Assembly (NCBI GenBank): GCA_021776195.1
Contig: JAJFGK010000051.1
Coordinates: 1-64,000, forward strand
DNA: 64,000 bases
DNA from: Kiloniellaceae bacterium
GTDB taxonomy: Bacteria; Pseudomonadota; Alphaproteobacteria; Kiloniellales; Kiloniellaceae
Direction: 5' to 3'
Below, in pieces: positions 1-7,768 of this stretch (within the stretch, counting starts at the first letter, position 1; every line of letters starts with the position of its first letter). The notes under the pieces are model-generated. The model saw nothing but the letters and a program-made list of their open reading frames with translations. It was not told where the DNA came from and did no database searches. The position numbers were made by a program, and so were the translations under genes.

Positions 1-2
1 TC

Positions 3-422
3 GACTGGATGGGCGGCGAGGTGCCGCTCGCCTGCGACGGTTCGTCGCTGCTGCCCTTCGGCCACGGCGAAGTACCGGCCGATTGGCGCGGGGAGGGGCA
101 CTGGGAGCACGATTTCCGCGACTGGCGCGACGGGTCGGGACGCCACCCCCTGGGGCTGCAGCCCGACCTCTGTGCCATGGCGGCGATCTTCGACGAGCGC
201 TACAAGTACGTCCACTTCACCGGGTTGCCGCCGCTCTTCTTCGACCTGGCGGACGACCCCGGCGAGTTCGTCAACCGGGCCGAGGATCCGGCCTACCGCG
301 AGCCGGTTCTGGCCTACGCCCAGAAGATGCTGAGCTGGCGCATGAACCATGCCGACCGCAGCCTCGCCGCCATCCGCTTGGGCGCCGAGGGCGCGGTCGA
401 AATTCGCACGCCCCGGCGCTAG
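3..422 (+). CDS. Sulfatase/phosphonate monoester hydrolase family, C-terminal fragment
   Basis: Only the last ~140 residues of a host gene are present, entering from the left edge. The segment AAIFDERYKYVHF followed by PPLFFDLADDPGEFVN is the typical C-terminal part of the alkaline phosphatase superfamily sulfatases, where the protein reports its substrate-site strand and then a 'LYDL..DP.E..N' motif. The catalytic Cys/Ser region lies upstream and is not visible, so the substrate (sulfate ester or phosphonate ester) cannot be assigned. It is followed by the tRNA that served as phage insertion site, so it marks host chromosome. Confidence 0.75.
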   Translation, partial: DWMGGEVPLACDGSSLLPFGHGEVPADWRGEGHWEHDFRDWRDGSGRHPLGLQPDLCAMAAIFDERYKYVHFTGLPPLFFDLADDPGEFVNRAEDPAYREPVLAYAQKMLSWRMNHADRSLAAIRLGAEGAVEIRTPRR

Positions 423-520
423 CAGGCGGTCCCGCGCCGCGGTGAAGAGCCGTTGCCAAGGCCGCGCCGCTTCGCTATAACGCCGCCTCCCGCCGCGGCG
501 GATTTGGGGCGACCCATTAT

Positions 521-597
521 CGGGGAGTAGCTCAGCCTGGTAGAGCACTACGTTCGGGACGTAGGGGCCGGAGGTTCGAATCCTCTCTCCCCGACCA
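521..597 (+). tRNA. tRNA-Pro (anticodon CGG)
   Basis: A full cloverleaf can be drawn: 7-bp acceptor stem CGGGGAG/CTCCCCG, D arm GCTC/GAGC, anticodon stem CTACG/CGTAG with loop TTCGGGA (anticodon CGG, decoding CCG), T arm GGAGG-TTCGAAT-CCTCT (four Watson-Crick pairs plus one G-T), discriminator A and encoded CCA. It is a host gene, and the phage integrase gene lies 75 bases downstream facing it, the usual arrangement at a tRNA attachment site. Confidence 0.97.
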
Positions 598-600
598 GGT
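560..600. other. Probable attL in the 3' half of tRNA-Pro
   Basis: Tyrosine integrases of this kind usually recombine in the anticodon or T arm of a tRNA gene and restore its 3' end from phage DNA. The intact 3' end here, directly followed by the integrase gene, fits that. The core length cannot be fixed because attR is outside the window; limits are approximate. Confidence 0.5.
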
Positions 601-607
601 TTCTCAA

Positions 608-640
608 GGGGTTAGCAGAAATGCTAGCCCCTTTTGCTTT
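608..640. terminator. Intrinsic terminator after tRNA-Pro
   Basis: GGGGTTAGCA and TGCTAGCCCC form a 10-bp stem (one G-T pair) around a GAAA tetraloop, followed by TTTTGCTTT on the plus strand. It should end the tRNA transcript and may also insulate the leftward phage operon coming from the other side. Confidence 0.8.
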
Positions 641-645
641 GTGAG

Positions 646-666
646 CCGAACGGTATCCGAACGGTA
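646..666. repeat. Two adjacent 10-bp direct repeats
   Basis: CCGAACGGTA occurs at 646-655 and again at 657-666, between the attachment site and the integrase stop codon. Short direct repeats beside a core site are typical of integrase arm-binding sites; that role is inferred. Confidence 0.45.
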
Positions 667-672
667 GGGGCA

Positions 673-1776
673 TCATTTTACCCCTGCGGGCCGCATCAAC
701 GGCCTCTCTGTCTTGGTGTCCAACTCACCGAACAGGGCGTCGATAGCCTCCCTAGCTTTGCCCAGATACTCGGGTCGATAGGGCGCGTAAACATCCGTCA
801 TGCCGCCCTGTGAGTGGCCCATCATGCCCTTGATCTCCCAGTCCGGCACACCCCTCCGGGCAAGCTCGCGCCCCATGGTGTGACGGAAGCTGTAGGCCCC
901 GAAGTCAGGCCCCAGATCAGCCCGGACGCGCAAGCGCCGAATGCCGGTTTTAATCGACCTGATGCGCTTGCCTCGCCACTGGACAGCATAGGGGCCGGGC
1001 AGACTGAGAAGGTGGACGCGCAGAGCGTCTGTCATGGGGACCGTGGGACGATGCTTCTTTGTCTGCGCCCGGCCCTCGGGGTTGAGGGTGACAAGCCGGC
1101 TATCGAAGTCACATCGATCGAGTGTGAGGTCCAGCGCGGCATCGGGGCGGCAACAAGTGTTGAGCATCACCATGGCGAAGGTGAAGACGTGGGGTTCCAT
1201 GCGGTCGTCCAGGACGCGGGCCAGTTCGTCCAATGTCAGGGTGCGGCCCTTCGGGGCTTTGGCTGCCATGGGCGGCATGTAGATCGGCGGGACGGACTCG
1301 ACCTCTTCATTGGTGAAAGCGTGGTTGAGTGCCGCCTTCAGGACAGAGACCTCGCGACGGATCGTGTTGGCGGCGACGCCTCTGTCCAGCCGAGCCTGGA
1401 CGTAGCCCTTTTGCGCCTTGGTGGTGAGCGTGGCCATGGACTTGCCGGCATAGTGGTTGGACAGGTGCGCGCAGGCGATCCGCGCTTGCGTGGCGCTGGG
1501 GAGCTTGGATGCGTGGTCGTTGTAATAGTGCAGCAAAGCCTTCTCGATCAGGTAGTGACGACGCTGAGCTCTGGTCGGCCGGACGTTTTCCGCGAACCAG
1601 TCGTCGAGCGCCCGCTTGGCGGCGCGAAGGTCTTCTGTGCCAAACGATGTACGGCGGACTTGTTGGGCTGTGGTGTCATACCAGGTGCGGCACCAGGCGC
1701 CGACGTTTCCTCTTTGGGAGAGCCAGTAGTCTCCGACTTGGTAGACGGGTCGCTCTCTTCGCGCTGGGCGGGGCAT
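673..1776 (-). CDS. Tyrosine recombinase integrase
   Basis: Site-specific recombinase that would integrate and excise the phage at tRNA-Pro. From the ATG at 1776 (product starting MPRPARRERP) the protein has 367 residues. Catalytic residues are visible: Arg210 (TCCRPDAAL), Arg298-His299 (YSFRHT), His321 (MMGHS) and nucleophile Tyr330 (DVYAPY). The first position of the usual HxLR box is Tyr instead of His, a tolerated variant. Residues ~70-170 form the SAM-like core-binding domain. It is last in the leftward operon and faces the attachment site. The excisionase reading frame overlaps its first ~229 bases. A longer start at 1869 is open but lies wholly inside the excisionase frame. Confidence 0.93.
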   Translation of the reverse strand: MPRPARRERPVYQVGDYWLSQRGNVGAWCRTWYDTTAQQVRRTSFGTEDLRAAKRALDDWFAENVRPTRAQRRHYLIEKALLHYYNDHASKLPSATQARIACAHLSNHYAGKSMATLTTKAQKGYVQARLDRGVAANTIRREVSVLKAALNHAFTNEEVESVPPIYMPPMAAKAPKGRTLTLDELARVLDDRMEPHVFTFAMVMLNTCCRPDAALDLTLDRCDFDSRLVTLNPEGRAQTKKHRPTVPMTDALRVHLLSLPGPYAVQWRGKRIRSIKTGIRRLRVRADLGPDFGAYSFRHTMGRELARRGVPDWEIKGMMGHSQGGMTDVYAPYRPEYLGKAREAIDALFGELDTKTERPLMRPAGVK

Positions 1777-1946
1777 CGCTGGGCCTCCAGAAAGCTTTGA
1801 ATGTCGGCGGCAGTGTAAAACGCCTTGGTCCCGATCTTGGTCGCGCTGATCTTGCCGGCGCGGCGCCACTTGGCAAGGGTGGCCTCGGCAACGCCAAGTT
1901 CTTCGGCAAGCCGCGCCTCGCTCATGAAGTCATCCAAGACAGCCAT
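1548..1946 (-). CDS. Excisionase-like MerR-type helix-turn-helix protein
   Basis: Residues 1-55 form a winged helix of the excisionase/MerR type: SEARLAEELGVAEATLAKWRRAGKI, then a wing and YTAADIQSFLEA. Such proteins bend attachment-site DNA and set integrase direction. The remaining ~75 residues are Ser/Pro/Thr-rich low complexity and are read out of frame with the start of the integrase gene, so the true functional product may be little more than the first 55-60 residues. It sits directly upstream of integrase in the leftward operon. Confidence 0.72.
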   Translation of the reverse strand: MAVLDDFMSEARLAEELGVAEATLAKWRRAGKISATKIGTKAFYTAADIQSFLEAQRCPAQREESDPSTKSETTGSPKEETSAPGAAPGMTPQPNKSAVHRLAQKTFAPPSGRSTTGSRKTSGRPELSVVTT

Positions 1947-1951
1947 TTCTC

Positions 1952-2224
1952 TCAGTCCTCGGGAGGGGGAGGGAGGGGTGTGACGTGGGTGGGCTGGCCT
2001 TGTGGTTCGTGGAAGTATTTTGGATTTCCAATGGACCGACCGGGAAATGCGTAAGTGCCGATCCAGCCGCCATCGTGGCCCATTGAGTCCACGCCATCGG
2101 GCTCCGGCTCATAATACCTCATGACCTCCGACCCCTCCGACCCATAACCAAAAACTTCACCGTTCCACGGCTCTTCGTTCACGTCGATATTCTCGATCCG
2201 CTCCCACTTCCCGAACTCAGCCAT
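1952..2224 (-). CDS. Small acidic phage protein, unknown function
   Basis: A 90-residue product starting MAEFGKWERI, rich in Glu, Asp, Gly and aromatic residues (EVFGYGSEGSEVMRYYEPEPDG). The start is chosen because it overlaps the upstream stop codon by a few bases, as elsewhere in this operon. No domain is recognised. A longer frame to 2287 runs inside the upstream gene and is not preferred. Confidence 0.6.
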   Translation of the reverse strand: MAEFGKWERIENIDVNEEPWNGEVFGYGSEGSEVMRYYEPEPDGVDSMGHDGGWIGTYAFPGRSIGNPKYFHEPQGQPTHVTPLPPPPED

Positions 2225-2501
2225 TGTCTTCTCCTGTCCAGCGCGGGGCGGCGACTTGCATGCGGAGCCACGTCCACTCCAGCCCAATGGGCGACTTTCT
2301 TCCCGCCTCTACCATCTCCTCTGTCGGCTCAGGCCCCACTATGCGCAGACCGGCATCTTCCAGGGCGCGGATGGCGGCACGGGCGTCTGTGTGTGTGAGT
2401 TCCCGCACGTCTTGGGCGTACTGGGTTTCTCCGTCCCACATTTCCAGGCAATGGCTTTCTTTGAAAATACCACGCGCCGCGATCTCGATAGGGTCAGCCA
2501 T
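2217..2501 (-). CDS. Hypothetical phage protein with Ala-rich helices
   Basis: A 94-residue product starting MADPIEIAARGIFKE. GGAGGATA lies a few bases upstream of this ATG and sets the start. The middle part (DARAAIRALEDAGLRIVGPEPTEEMVEAGR) resembles short phage proteins with an 'IRALEDAGLRIV.PEPTEEM' motif often found near recombination genes. Biochemical role unknown. Confidence 0.62.
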   Translation of the reverse strand: MADPIEIAARGIFKESHCLEMWDGETQYAQDVRELTHTDARAAIRALEDAGLRIVGPEPTEEMVEAGRKSPIGLEWTWLRMQVAAPRWTGEDNG

Positions 2502-2865
2502 CGGGCTTATCCTCCAGTGCTGCGCTAGCTGCTTCTTCATCTACTCCGTGCGCCATACCCAGTTTCGTCATGTGGTCTCTGATATGGCGGGCGATATGTT
2601 GAGCCTCCTGTGCCGCGCATCGCTCACTGGCAGCCATGTACTTTGACCATTCATCTTCACCGGGGTAGCGCTTTTTGTATCTGTCGGCGGCTTCGAGACT
2701 GGCTTGCTTGCGCAGCTCGGCGAATTTCCTGCTATTGTCCAGCGCCTCCCGGAGTCGCGCGTTCTCGGCTTCGAAGGCTTTGAATTGATCGTCGATTGCG
2801 CGGAGGGCCGAGCTTTCAATAGGGCATGACCGCAGCCAATCCAAAATATCCTGAACGTCGCTCAT
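2494..2865 (-). CDS. Coiled-coil hypothetical protein
   Basis: A 123-residue product starting MSDVQDILDWLRSC. Residues ~25-60 (FKAFEAENARLREALDNSRKFAELRKQ) form a predicted coiled coil, followed by charged helices. Similar short coiled-coil proteins occur in many phage early operons; no function is assigned. The 3' end overlaps the next leftward gene by 8 bases. Confidence 0.6.
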   Translation of the reverse strand: MSDVQDILDWLRSCPIESSALRAIDDQFKAFEAENARLREALDNSRKFAELRKQASLEAADRYKKRYPGEDEWSKYMAASERCAAQEAQHIARHIRDHMTKLGMAHGVDEEAASAALEDKPDG

Positions 2866-2893
2866 CCCGCGCACCCCTTCGCTATCAGCCCAA

Positions 2894-2929
2894 CGGCCGC
2901 ACCAGCAGGATCGTCGGCGCTGGTGCGGC
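2894..2929. repeat. 12-bp perfect inverted repeat
   Basis: GGCCGCACCAGC and GCTGGTGCGGCC flank a 12-base loop downstream of the XRE gene. There is no T-run on either strand, so a classical intrinsic terminator is not supported; a Rho-dependent or structural element, or a protein site, is possible. Confidence 0.55.
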
Positions 2930-2960
2930 CTCTAGCGTTGGTCGGTTGACCGGGCACCGA

Positions 2961-3413
2961 TCACTCGGCCGCGATGGTGAGGCTGGCGCTCGCCGCCAGC
3001 TCCTGGCCGTGGCCGGCGAAGCCCTTCACGACGGCCTGGATGGTCTCCTGGTCGGGCTCGGTGCATTGGACGTAGTGCCGGGCCAGCCGCAGCACGTCCT
3101 TGCGCTGCAGCGGGTCGGACGCCCCCAGGTCCCCCTGGATGTCGAGCGAGACGAGGTCGGCGCCGCGGGGCTCGAATTCTTCGGCGAACCAGTTGAGGTC
3201 GACGTCGAGCAGGTTGGCGATGTGCAGCAACCGGCTGGCGCTGACCCGGTTGGCGCCGCGCTCGTATTTCTGGACCTGCTGGAAGGTGATGCCGAGGGCG
3301 TCGGCGATCTTCTCCTGGCTCAGCCCCAGCAGAATGCGCTTTTGGCGGATCCGCGCGCCGACATGCACATCGAAGGGCTCGGGCCCGCGACTGAATTTGC
3401 GTCTCGTCTTCAT
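2961..3413 (-). CDS. XRE-family transcriptional regulator
   Basis: A 150-residue DNA-binding protein. Residues ~18-75 are a Cro/CI-type helix-turn-helix (VGARIRQKRILLGLSQEKIADALGITFQQVQKYERGANRVSASRLLHIA), in the form with 'ITFQQVQKYERG' that is very common in Alphaproteobacteria. The C-terminal part is helical without a LexA-type peptidase domain. Position inside the leftward operon, far from the divergent control region, suggests a secondary regulator or one affecting host genes rather than the main immunity repressor. Confidence 0.85.
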   Translation of the reverse strand: MKTRRKFSRGPEPFDVHVGARIRQKRILLGLSQEKIADALGITFQQVQKYERGANRVSASRLLHIANLLDVDLNWFAEEFEPRGADLVSLDIQGDLGASDPLQRKDVLRLARHYVQCTEPDQETIQAVVKGFAGHGQELAASASLTIAAE

Positions 3414-3463
3414 GGTTTAGCTCCTCTCTCCTGTTGCCCCGCAAGGGACGGTGGTCTCGATAG

Positions 3464-3730
3464 TCAGGCTGCCTCGCGCCAGGCGCAGGGGACAAAGCAC
3501 TCCTCCGCGCGGTCCAGGAAACCCGACAGGTCGCCGGGCCGCGTGGCCGTGAAGGCGAGATAGTGGATGCGCGGATTCTTCCGCCAGCGGCTGTTGGGAC
3601 GTTCCCGAAACAGGTCCCGCTCGCGAAACGCCACCCGGGCGCCGTCGTCCTCGGCCATCAGATCGTAGCCGCGCTGGTCGGCCATGATGCGGAGTAGGGC
3701 CAAGAGCTCGCTGCGGTCCATCTGCCCCAT
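3464..3730 (-). CDS. Hypothetical protein between recT and XRE gene
   Basis: An 88-residue product starting MGQMDRSELLALLRIMA, with the central segment RWRKNPRIHYLAFTATRPGDLSGFLDRAEECF. It begins inside the end of recT, so it is translationally linked to the recombination pair. No domain is recognised. A start at the second Met (3721) is equally possible. Confidence 0.55.
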   Translation of the reverse strand: MGQMDRSELLALLRIMADQRGYDLMAEDDGARVAFRERDLFRERPNSRWRKNPRIHYLAFTATRPGDLSGFLDRAEECFVPCAWREAA

Positions 3731-3733
3731 GCC

Positions 3734-5248
3734 TCACGCTGCCCTGTTGCTTCCGCCCTTGAGGACATGCCGGCGCATGCTTACGGCGTTGTCGAACCGG
3801 GCCTTGTCGATGCCTGGTAGCCCCTCGATCGGGTCTTTCATGTCTTCCACGTACCGGTCGACCTCCTCGACGGTCGCCAGCGCCTCCAGTGTCTGCTTCA
3901 CCTCGGCGATAAATCCGGAGGAAGAGGGTCCGGCGGCGGACTGTGGGGTATCCGCCGCCGGCACGACCGCAGCTGTCTCTGGCGGGAGGGGCGCTGCGGG
4001 CGCGGTCTGGTCTGGTTCCTCGACGTGGGGCTGGTCGGCCTCGGTGGCGATGGCGCGCAGGCTGTCCAGGTGCGGCGCGACGACCTCGTAGTCCGGGGCA
4101 TTGAGCTTCTTGAGGAACTGCTCGAGGCGGTCGGTTCCGAGGCTGGCCAGGTCACCGGCTACATTGAGAGGGCCGGTCACCGGAGTCTGTTCCGGGGCCG
4201 GCGGGGCGGCAAGGTTGGAAAGCCGGCTGTCGATCGCGGACAGAGCGGCCTCGAAGACCTCCGGCGCCGCCTCGCGGACCTGGGCGAAAGACTCCTCGTT
4301 GCGGGCCCTGAAAGCCTCGATGTTGTCCCGGCTCGCGGCCCCGGCCATGCCCTTCTGGACCGTGGCAAGCCATGCCTGGGCGGTCTCGAAGGACGCGCGC
4401 TCCCCGTTGGCGCGGACCAGGGCGAACTCCTGGCGCTGAGTCGAGATCGCCGGGGCCTCGCTGGCCTGTTGATGCTGTTGGGTGGCTGCTGCCTTGCCGT
4501 CGATGACGAGCCCACGGTCGGGATCGATCCGGCTCGGCAGGTTCTGCTCGTCGAAGGCCTCTTCCATGCGGGCCCCCTGGTGGAATCGCAGCAGGTGGTG
4601 GTCGGCCTCGGGGACTCCGAGGTTCTGGGGCATGGAGCGCGCCAGCCGGCGCTTGGCCGTCTTCTCGCACATGGCGGGGAAGCCGATGTAGGGGTCGTTC
4701 CAGGGGGAATCGGATTTCTTGCCCCCTGGGGCTCGGCCCTTGACCGCGAGCAGATCCTTGATGCCGAGGACAATCGGGGTCAGGGCCGCGAACCCGGGGC
4801 GCTGGCCTTGGGCCCAGGCGCCGATCAGTTTTCCCCGGGCGTTGGCAATCGAGAACCGGTGCTTGACCCAGCCCTCGCCCAGATCGAACTCGAACTCGTC
4901 GTCCTCGTAGATGGCGCTTCCGGCGATTGTGAAGCCGCTGCGCCCGCCCAGGGTGTTGTAGCCCTTGTAGCCGATGATCGCCTGGGCCTTGCCCTTGAAG
5001 GGGATCAGGTAACCCTGGCCGGTCACCCCGTCGCCGGGCAGCCCCAGGCAGGCCAGGGTGACCGCCGACTGGACCACGGACTGTCGGTTGACCTTCTCCG
5101 GGTTCGCCAGCATGGGAAGCCGCTCGCAGGCCTGCAGGATGGTCTGCATGAAGTGGCGGGCTTCCAGACCGTTGGGGCTCAGAAGCGCCTCAAACCGCGG
5201 CATCATCGGTGTCAGGCTCTGCTCTATGACCTGTAGTTCCTGGTTCAT
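3734..5248 (-). CDS. recT: RecT single-strand annealing protein
   Basis: A 504-residue RecT-family recombinase that would anneal single-stranded DNA made by the neighbouring exonuclease, for phage recombination and repair. The family core spans residues ~20-230: NPEKVNRQSVVQSAVTLACLGLPGDGVTGQGYLIPFKGKAQAII in pieces, the GYKGYNTLGGRSG motif, and the KTAKRRLARSMP helix. The ~270 C-terminal residues are an unusually long Ala/Pro/Glu-rich tail with a helical end (FIAEVKQTLEALATVEEVDRYVEDM), perhaps a partner- or SSB-contacting region. The stop is 9 bases from the exonuclease stop-start junction, so the two are co-transcribed. Confidence 0.93.
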   Translation of the reverse strand: MNQELQVIEQSLTPMMPRFEALLSPNGLEARHFMQTILQACERLPMLANPEKVNRQSVVQSAVTLACLGLPGDGVTGQGYLIPFKGKAQAIIGYKGYNTLGGRSGFTIAGSAIYEDDEFEFDLGEGWVKHRFSIANARGKLIGAWAQGQRPGFAALTPIVLGIKDLLAVKGRAPGGKKSDSPWNDPYIGFPAMCEKTAKRRLARSMPQNLGVPEADHHLLRFHQGARMEEAFDEQNLPSRIDPDRGLVIDGKAAATQQHQQASEAPAISTQRQEFALVRANGERASFETAQAWLATVQKGMAGAASRDNIEAFRARNEESFAQVREAAPEVFEAALSAIDSRLSNLAAPPAPEQTPVTGPLNVAGDLASLGTDRLEQFLKKLNAPDYEVVAPHLDSLRAIATEADQPHVEEPDQTAPAAPLPPETAAVVPAADTPQSAAGPSSSGFIAEVKQTLEALATVEEVDRYVEDMKDPIEGLPGIDKARFDNAVSMRRHVLKGGSNRAA

Positions 5249-5257
5249 CTTCGGCTC

Positions 5258-6196
5258 CTAGACGAAGGCCAGGGCGGCCGGCTCGGGCGCCGCGGCGGTG
5301 TTGTTGGGCTCGTAGAGGGAGAAGGAAATCGCCCCGCTCTTGGAGCGTTTGATTTCGAGGACCGCATCGTAGGGCAGGAGAACCTTCCCTGGGCTCCTGA
5401 CGATGGAGAGGATCTTGGCGCGGAAGGCTTCCTTGCCCTTCTTGCCCTGGCGCTCCTGCTCCTTGGACCAGAGAAAGAGCTTCACGGTCTCCAGCAGCTC
5501 CAGCCCGCGCTCGTCTTGCATGACGAGGTCGCCGCGCGAATCCGCCGTGCGCACGAGGGCGTTCAGGGAGTTGAGTTCCATGGGATCGCCGAGCGGGTCC
5601 GGCTCGTTTGACTTCTCCACCTCGTCGAGGAAGGTGCGGGCCTCGTCCTTCAGGTCGGCCCAGACGGCGGGGACGGGCTCGCGGTGGAAGTATTCCATCT
5701 GGCCGCAGACCAGGACCGCCATGACGCCCCAGTCGTAGGACTCGCGCCCGTCGCCGACCAGCATCTGGGCCTGGACCTGGATCTCGTAGTCGAGCGGGGG
5801 CTTCTTGCCGCCGTCCCAGCGCTGCATCCAAACGCTGTAGTCGAAGACCACCTTGGTCTCCACGGCACCGGGCCCGCGCGAGGGATCATGGACGATGCCG
5901 TCGAGGGTCGCGCCGAGCGGGCCGTTCCTGATGTAGGGATCGCCCTGGAATAGATCTTCGGGCGGGTAGTCGGTCGGGTCCGGCGCCGCCACCTCGAGGT
6001 TCAGGTCCTCGGCGGCGGCCTGGAGCAGCAGCGGTTGCAGGCGCTTGCCCCAGGTCATCCGGGTGTCTTCGGTCCGCTGGTCTTCGAGGGCGCCCGTGAA
6101 CTGGTTCCACAGCATCCACCGCGAGGCGTAGTGCGACTGGTTGAAGAGCGCCGCCGCCTGGCTGGCCGAGACCGTCTTTTTCAGGGGGTCAGGCAC
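5258..6196 (-). CDS. YqaJ/lambda-exonuclease-type recombination nuclease
   Basis: The 5'-3' exonuclease partner of RecT. From the GTG at 6196, which overlaps the upstream stop codon, the product has 312 residues. PD-(D/E)XK nuclease features are visible: an early WGKRLQPLLLQAAAEDL helix, the Asp of GATLDGIV, the ExK motif in GAVETKVV, and the following DYEIQVQAQML helix with Gln and a VLVCG strand. A start at 6238 is open but lies within the upstream gene. Order exonuclease then recT matches a two-gene recombination module. Confidence 0.88.
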   Translation of the reverse strand: MPDPLKKTVSASQAAALFNQSHYASRWMLWNQFTGALEDQRTEDTRMTWGKRLQPLLLQAAAEDLNLEVAAPDPTDYPPEDLFQGDPYIRNGPLGATLDGIVHDPSRGPGAVETKVVFDYSVWMQRWDGGKKPPLDYEIQVQAQMLVGDGRESYDWGVMAVLVCGQMEYFHREPVPAVWADLKDEARTFLDEVEKSNEPDPLGDPMELNSLNALVRTADSRGDLVMQDERGLELLETVKLFLWSKEQERQGKKGKEAFRAKILSIVRSPGKVLLPYDAVLEIKRSKSGAISFSLYEPNNTAAAPEPAALAFV

Positions 6197-6641
6197 TGCG
6201 GGTCTCCGGCTCGGGCAGCCCCAGCAAGGGGCGCGCATGTTCGATCAAAGGCCGACCGTCCGAGGCCAGCATGTAGGGCATGAAAACGTGCTCGAAGGTC
6301 AGGATGCCGGTCTCGATCGCTGTGACCTGGCCCTTCACCCAGTCGCGCAAGATCGAGTTCACGGCGATCATGCCCTGGTCCAGCGCCCGCTGCTCCCATT
6401 CGGCCCGGGTGGAGCGGCGCTTGAAGGTGTGGGGCTTCTGTTTCAGGAAGGCATTGGCCCAGCCCTGGGCACTAGCCCTCAACTGAACGTTCCGTCCGCG
6501 CCAGACGAAGGCCAGCAACAGCTCATGGGTGACGAACTCATCCATGAAGCCGACAGACTCGCAACCGAAGCGGCGCAGAATGGTGGTGATCTCGGCGCGC
6601 GCCTTGACCCCCGATGTCGCGTTCTCGTAGGGCAAGTTCAT
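6189..6641 (-). CDS. Phage hypothetical upstream of recombination genes
   Basis: A 150-residue protein starting MNLPYENATSGVKARAEITTILRRFGCESVGFMDEF. The run WANAFLKQKPHTFKRRSTRAEWEQRALDQGMIAVNSILRDWVKGQVTAIETG is a pattern I associate with conserved phage proteins found next to recombination or single-strand-binding genes. Function unknown. It overlaps both neighbours by a few bases and is therefore part of the coupled operon. Confidence 0.7.
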   Translation of the reverse strand: MNLPYENATSGVKARAEITTILRRFGCESVGFMDEFVTHELLLAFVWRGRNVQLRASAQGWANAFLKQKPHTFKRRSTRAEWEQRALDQGMIAVNSILRDWVKGQVTAIETGILTFEHVFMPYMLASDGRPLIEHARPLLGLPEPETRSA

Positions 6642-6868
6642 CCGGTGTTGTCCTCGGTGATGGCCAGCAGCTCGCCGATGGGCTTGAGCAGGTCTTCACT
6701 GGTGATCCCCAGCACCAGACCCATCGCCAGGAGGAAGGCGAAGACCGTGGCCCATTCCCGCACCTGGCGCCGCCGGCGGGTTCGTCCGAGCCGCTGGGTG
6801 ACGGACCCGGTGACGCGCGTGGTGGCCTCGATGTGCCCTCGAACGGGGATGCCGAAGTGTCTGGCCAT
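6638..6868 (-). CDS. Small single-span membrane protein
   Basis: A 76-residue product: basic N-terminal half (RLGRTRRRRQVREW) then one hydrophobic segment (ATVFAFLLAMGLVLGI) and an acidic tail. The positive-inside rule predicts the N-terminus in the cytoplasm. It overlaps the next leftward gene by four bases (ATGA). Function unknown. Confidence 0.6.
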   Translation of the reverse strand: MARHFGIPVRGHIEATTRVTGSVTQRLGRTRRRRQVREWATVFAFLLAMGLVLGITSEDLLKPIGELLAITEDNTG

Positions 6869-6871
6869 GGG

Positions 6872-7474
6872 TCAGGCCACCGCCCGACCGTCAGGGGTCT
6901 CCAGACCCTTCAGCGCGTAGTACACCCGCGCGCAGGCTTCGACGTCTACAAGGGCGTCGTGGGCACCCTCCAGACTCTCGTTGAAGAAATGACGCATGCA
7001 CTCCTCCAGCTTCGGCCACTTCCAGTCTTCGGAGTGACGCGGGCGAGCCTGCAGGATCTTGGTGATGGGGGTCGCGGACTTCATGGTGCAGAAAGTCTTT
7101 GCCCGGTTGATCAGGAGGTCGTCGCTACTGGCCGAGGCGAAAGCGGCCTCAATGACGAGCGCATCGAAATCGAGGTTATGCGCGACTGTCAGGTCCGCCT
7201 TAAGATAGGCCTCCCGGAAGACCTCGAGCAGGACCGGCAAGCTGGCGCCGACTTCACACGCGCGCTCCCGGGTGATGCCATGAATCGCGGCCGCCTTCTC
7301 GGGGATAGGGCCGTCGTAGTAGGGCGTGCAGACCGACTTGAACCGTGTCACCTCCTTGCCGTCGTCGTCGAACAGCAGCAGGGCGAGCTGGACCAGCTTG
7401 GGCTGATCGGGGTCATTGGGAGGGCGCCCGAATTTGGCGAACCCGGTGGTCTCCGTGTCTGCGAAGAGAATCAT
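6872..7474 (-). CDS. DnaQ-like 3'-5' exonuclease (DEDD superfamily)
   Basis: A 200-residue exonuclease domain protein. The metal-binding Exo I motif is D6-T-E8-T near the start (FADTETTGF), Exo II is in VAHNLDFDALVIE and Exo III in GAHDALVDVEACARVYYAL, giving the DEDDh set. It may proofread or trim DNA ends during phage replication or recombination. Other phage and plasmid DnaQ-like proteins are similar in size and stand alone, as here. Confidence 0.88.
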   Translation of the reverse strand: MILFADTETTGFAKFGRPPNDPDQPKLVQLALLLFDDDGKEVTRFKSVCTPYYDGPIPEKAAAIHGITRERACEVGASLPVLLEVFREAYLKADLTVAHNLDFDALVIEAAFASASSDDLLINRAKTFCTMKSATPITKILQARPRHSEDWKWPKLEECMRHFFNESLEGAHDALVDVEACARVYYALKGLETPDGRAVA

Positions 7475-7516
7475 GCCGCCGTTTCCTTTGCTGGTGTTTG
7501 GGTTGCGTTCATCGGC

Positions 7517-7768
7517 TCAGCCCTCCTTATGGCGCTTGAGGGCGGCACGAGCCTGGATAACTTCTTCCTCTTCTTCCGGGTCCCAATTGCCGCAGTCGCC
7601 GCTGTTCGCAAGGCTTGCGTAACGCTCGGTCATGATATCCAGCGCCTCCACAAGCTCAGCCTTGTCGATGATGCTGTCGAGCAGCCGTGGGATGTTCCAG
7701 CGGCGGCGGGACCGACGCTTGCGTCGGCTGGTCGTGATCTGCGGGGTGTAGCGGGTGAAGGCGGTCAT
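7517..7768 (-). CDS. Small basic/acidic hypothetical protein
   Basis: An 83-residue product starting MTAFTRYTPQ, with a strongly basic block (SRRKRRSRRRW) followed by a helical acidic half (KAELVEALDIMTERYASL, DPEEEEEVIQARAAL). It overlaps the methyltransferase stop by four bases. The basic block could bind nucleic acid; function unknown. Confidence 0.55.
   Translation of the reverse strand: MTAFTRYTPQITTSRRKRRSRRRWNIPRLLDSIIDKAELVEALDIMTERYASLANSGDCGNWDPEEEEEVIQARAALKRHKEG

Noticed and set aside
4025..5236. Long plus-strand frame of 403 codons
   Set aside because: It is antisense to recT, whose family motifs are clear. Gly/Leu/Asp-rich composition fits a GC-rich shadow.
6196..6238. Earlier start of the exonuclease
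   Set aside because: The added residues are the out-of-frame end of the upstream gene; the GTG overlapping its stop fits the operon better.
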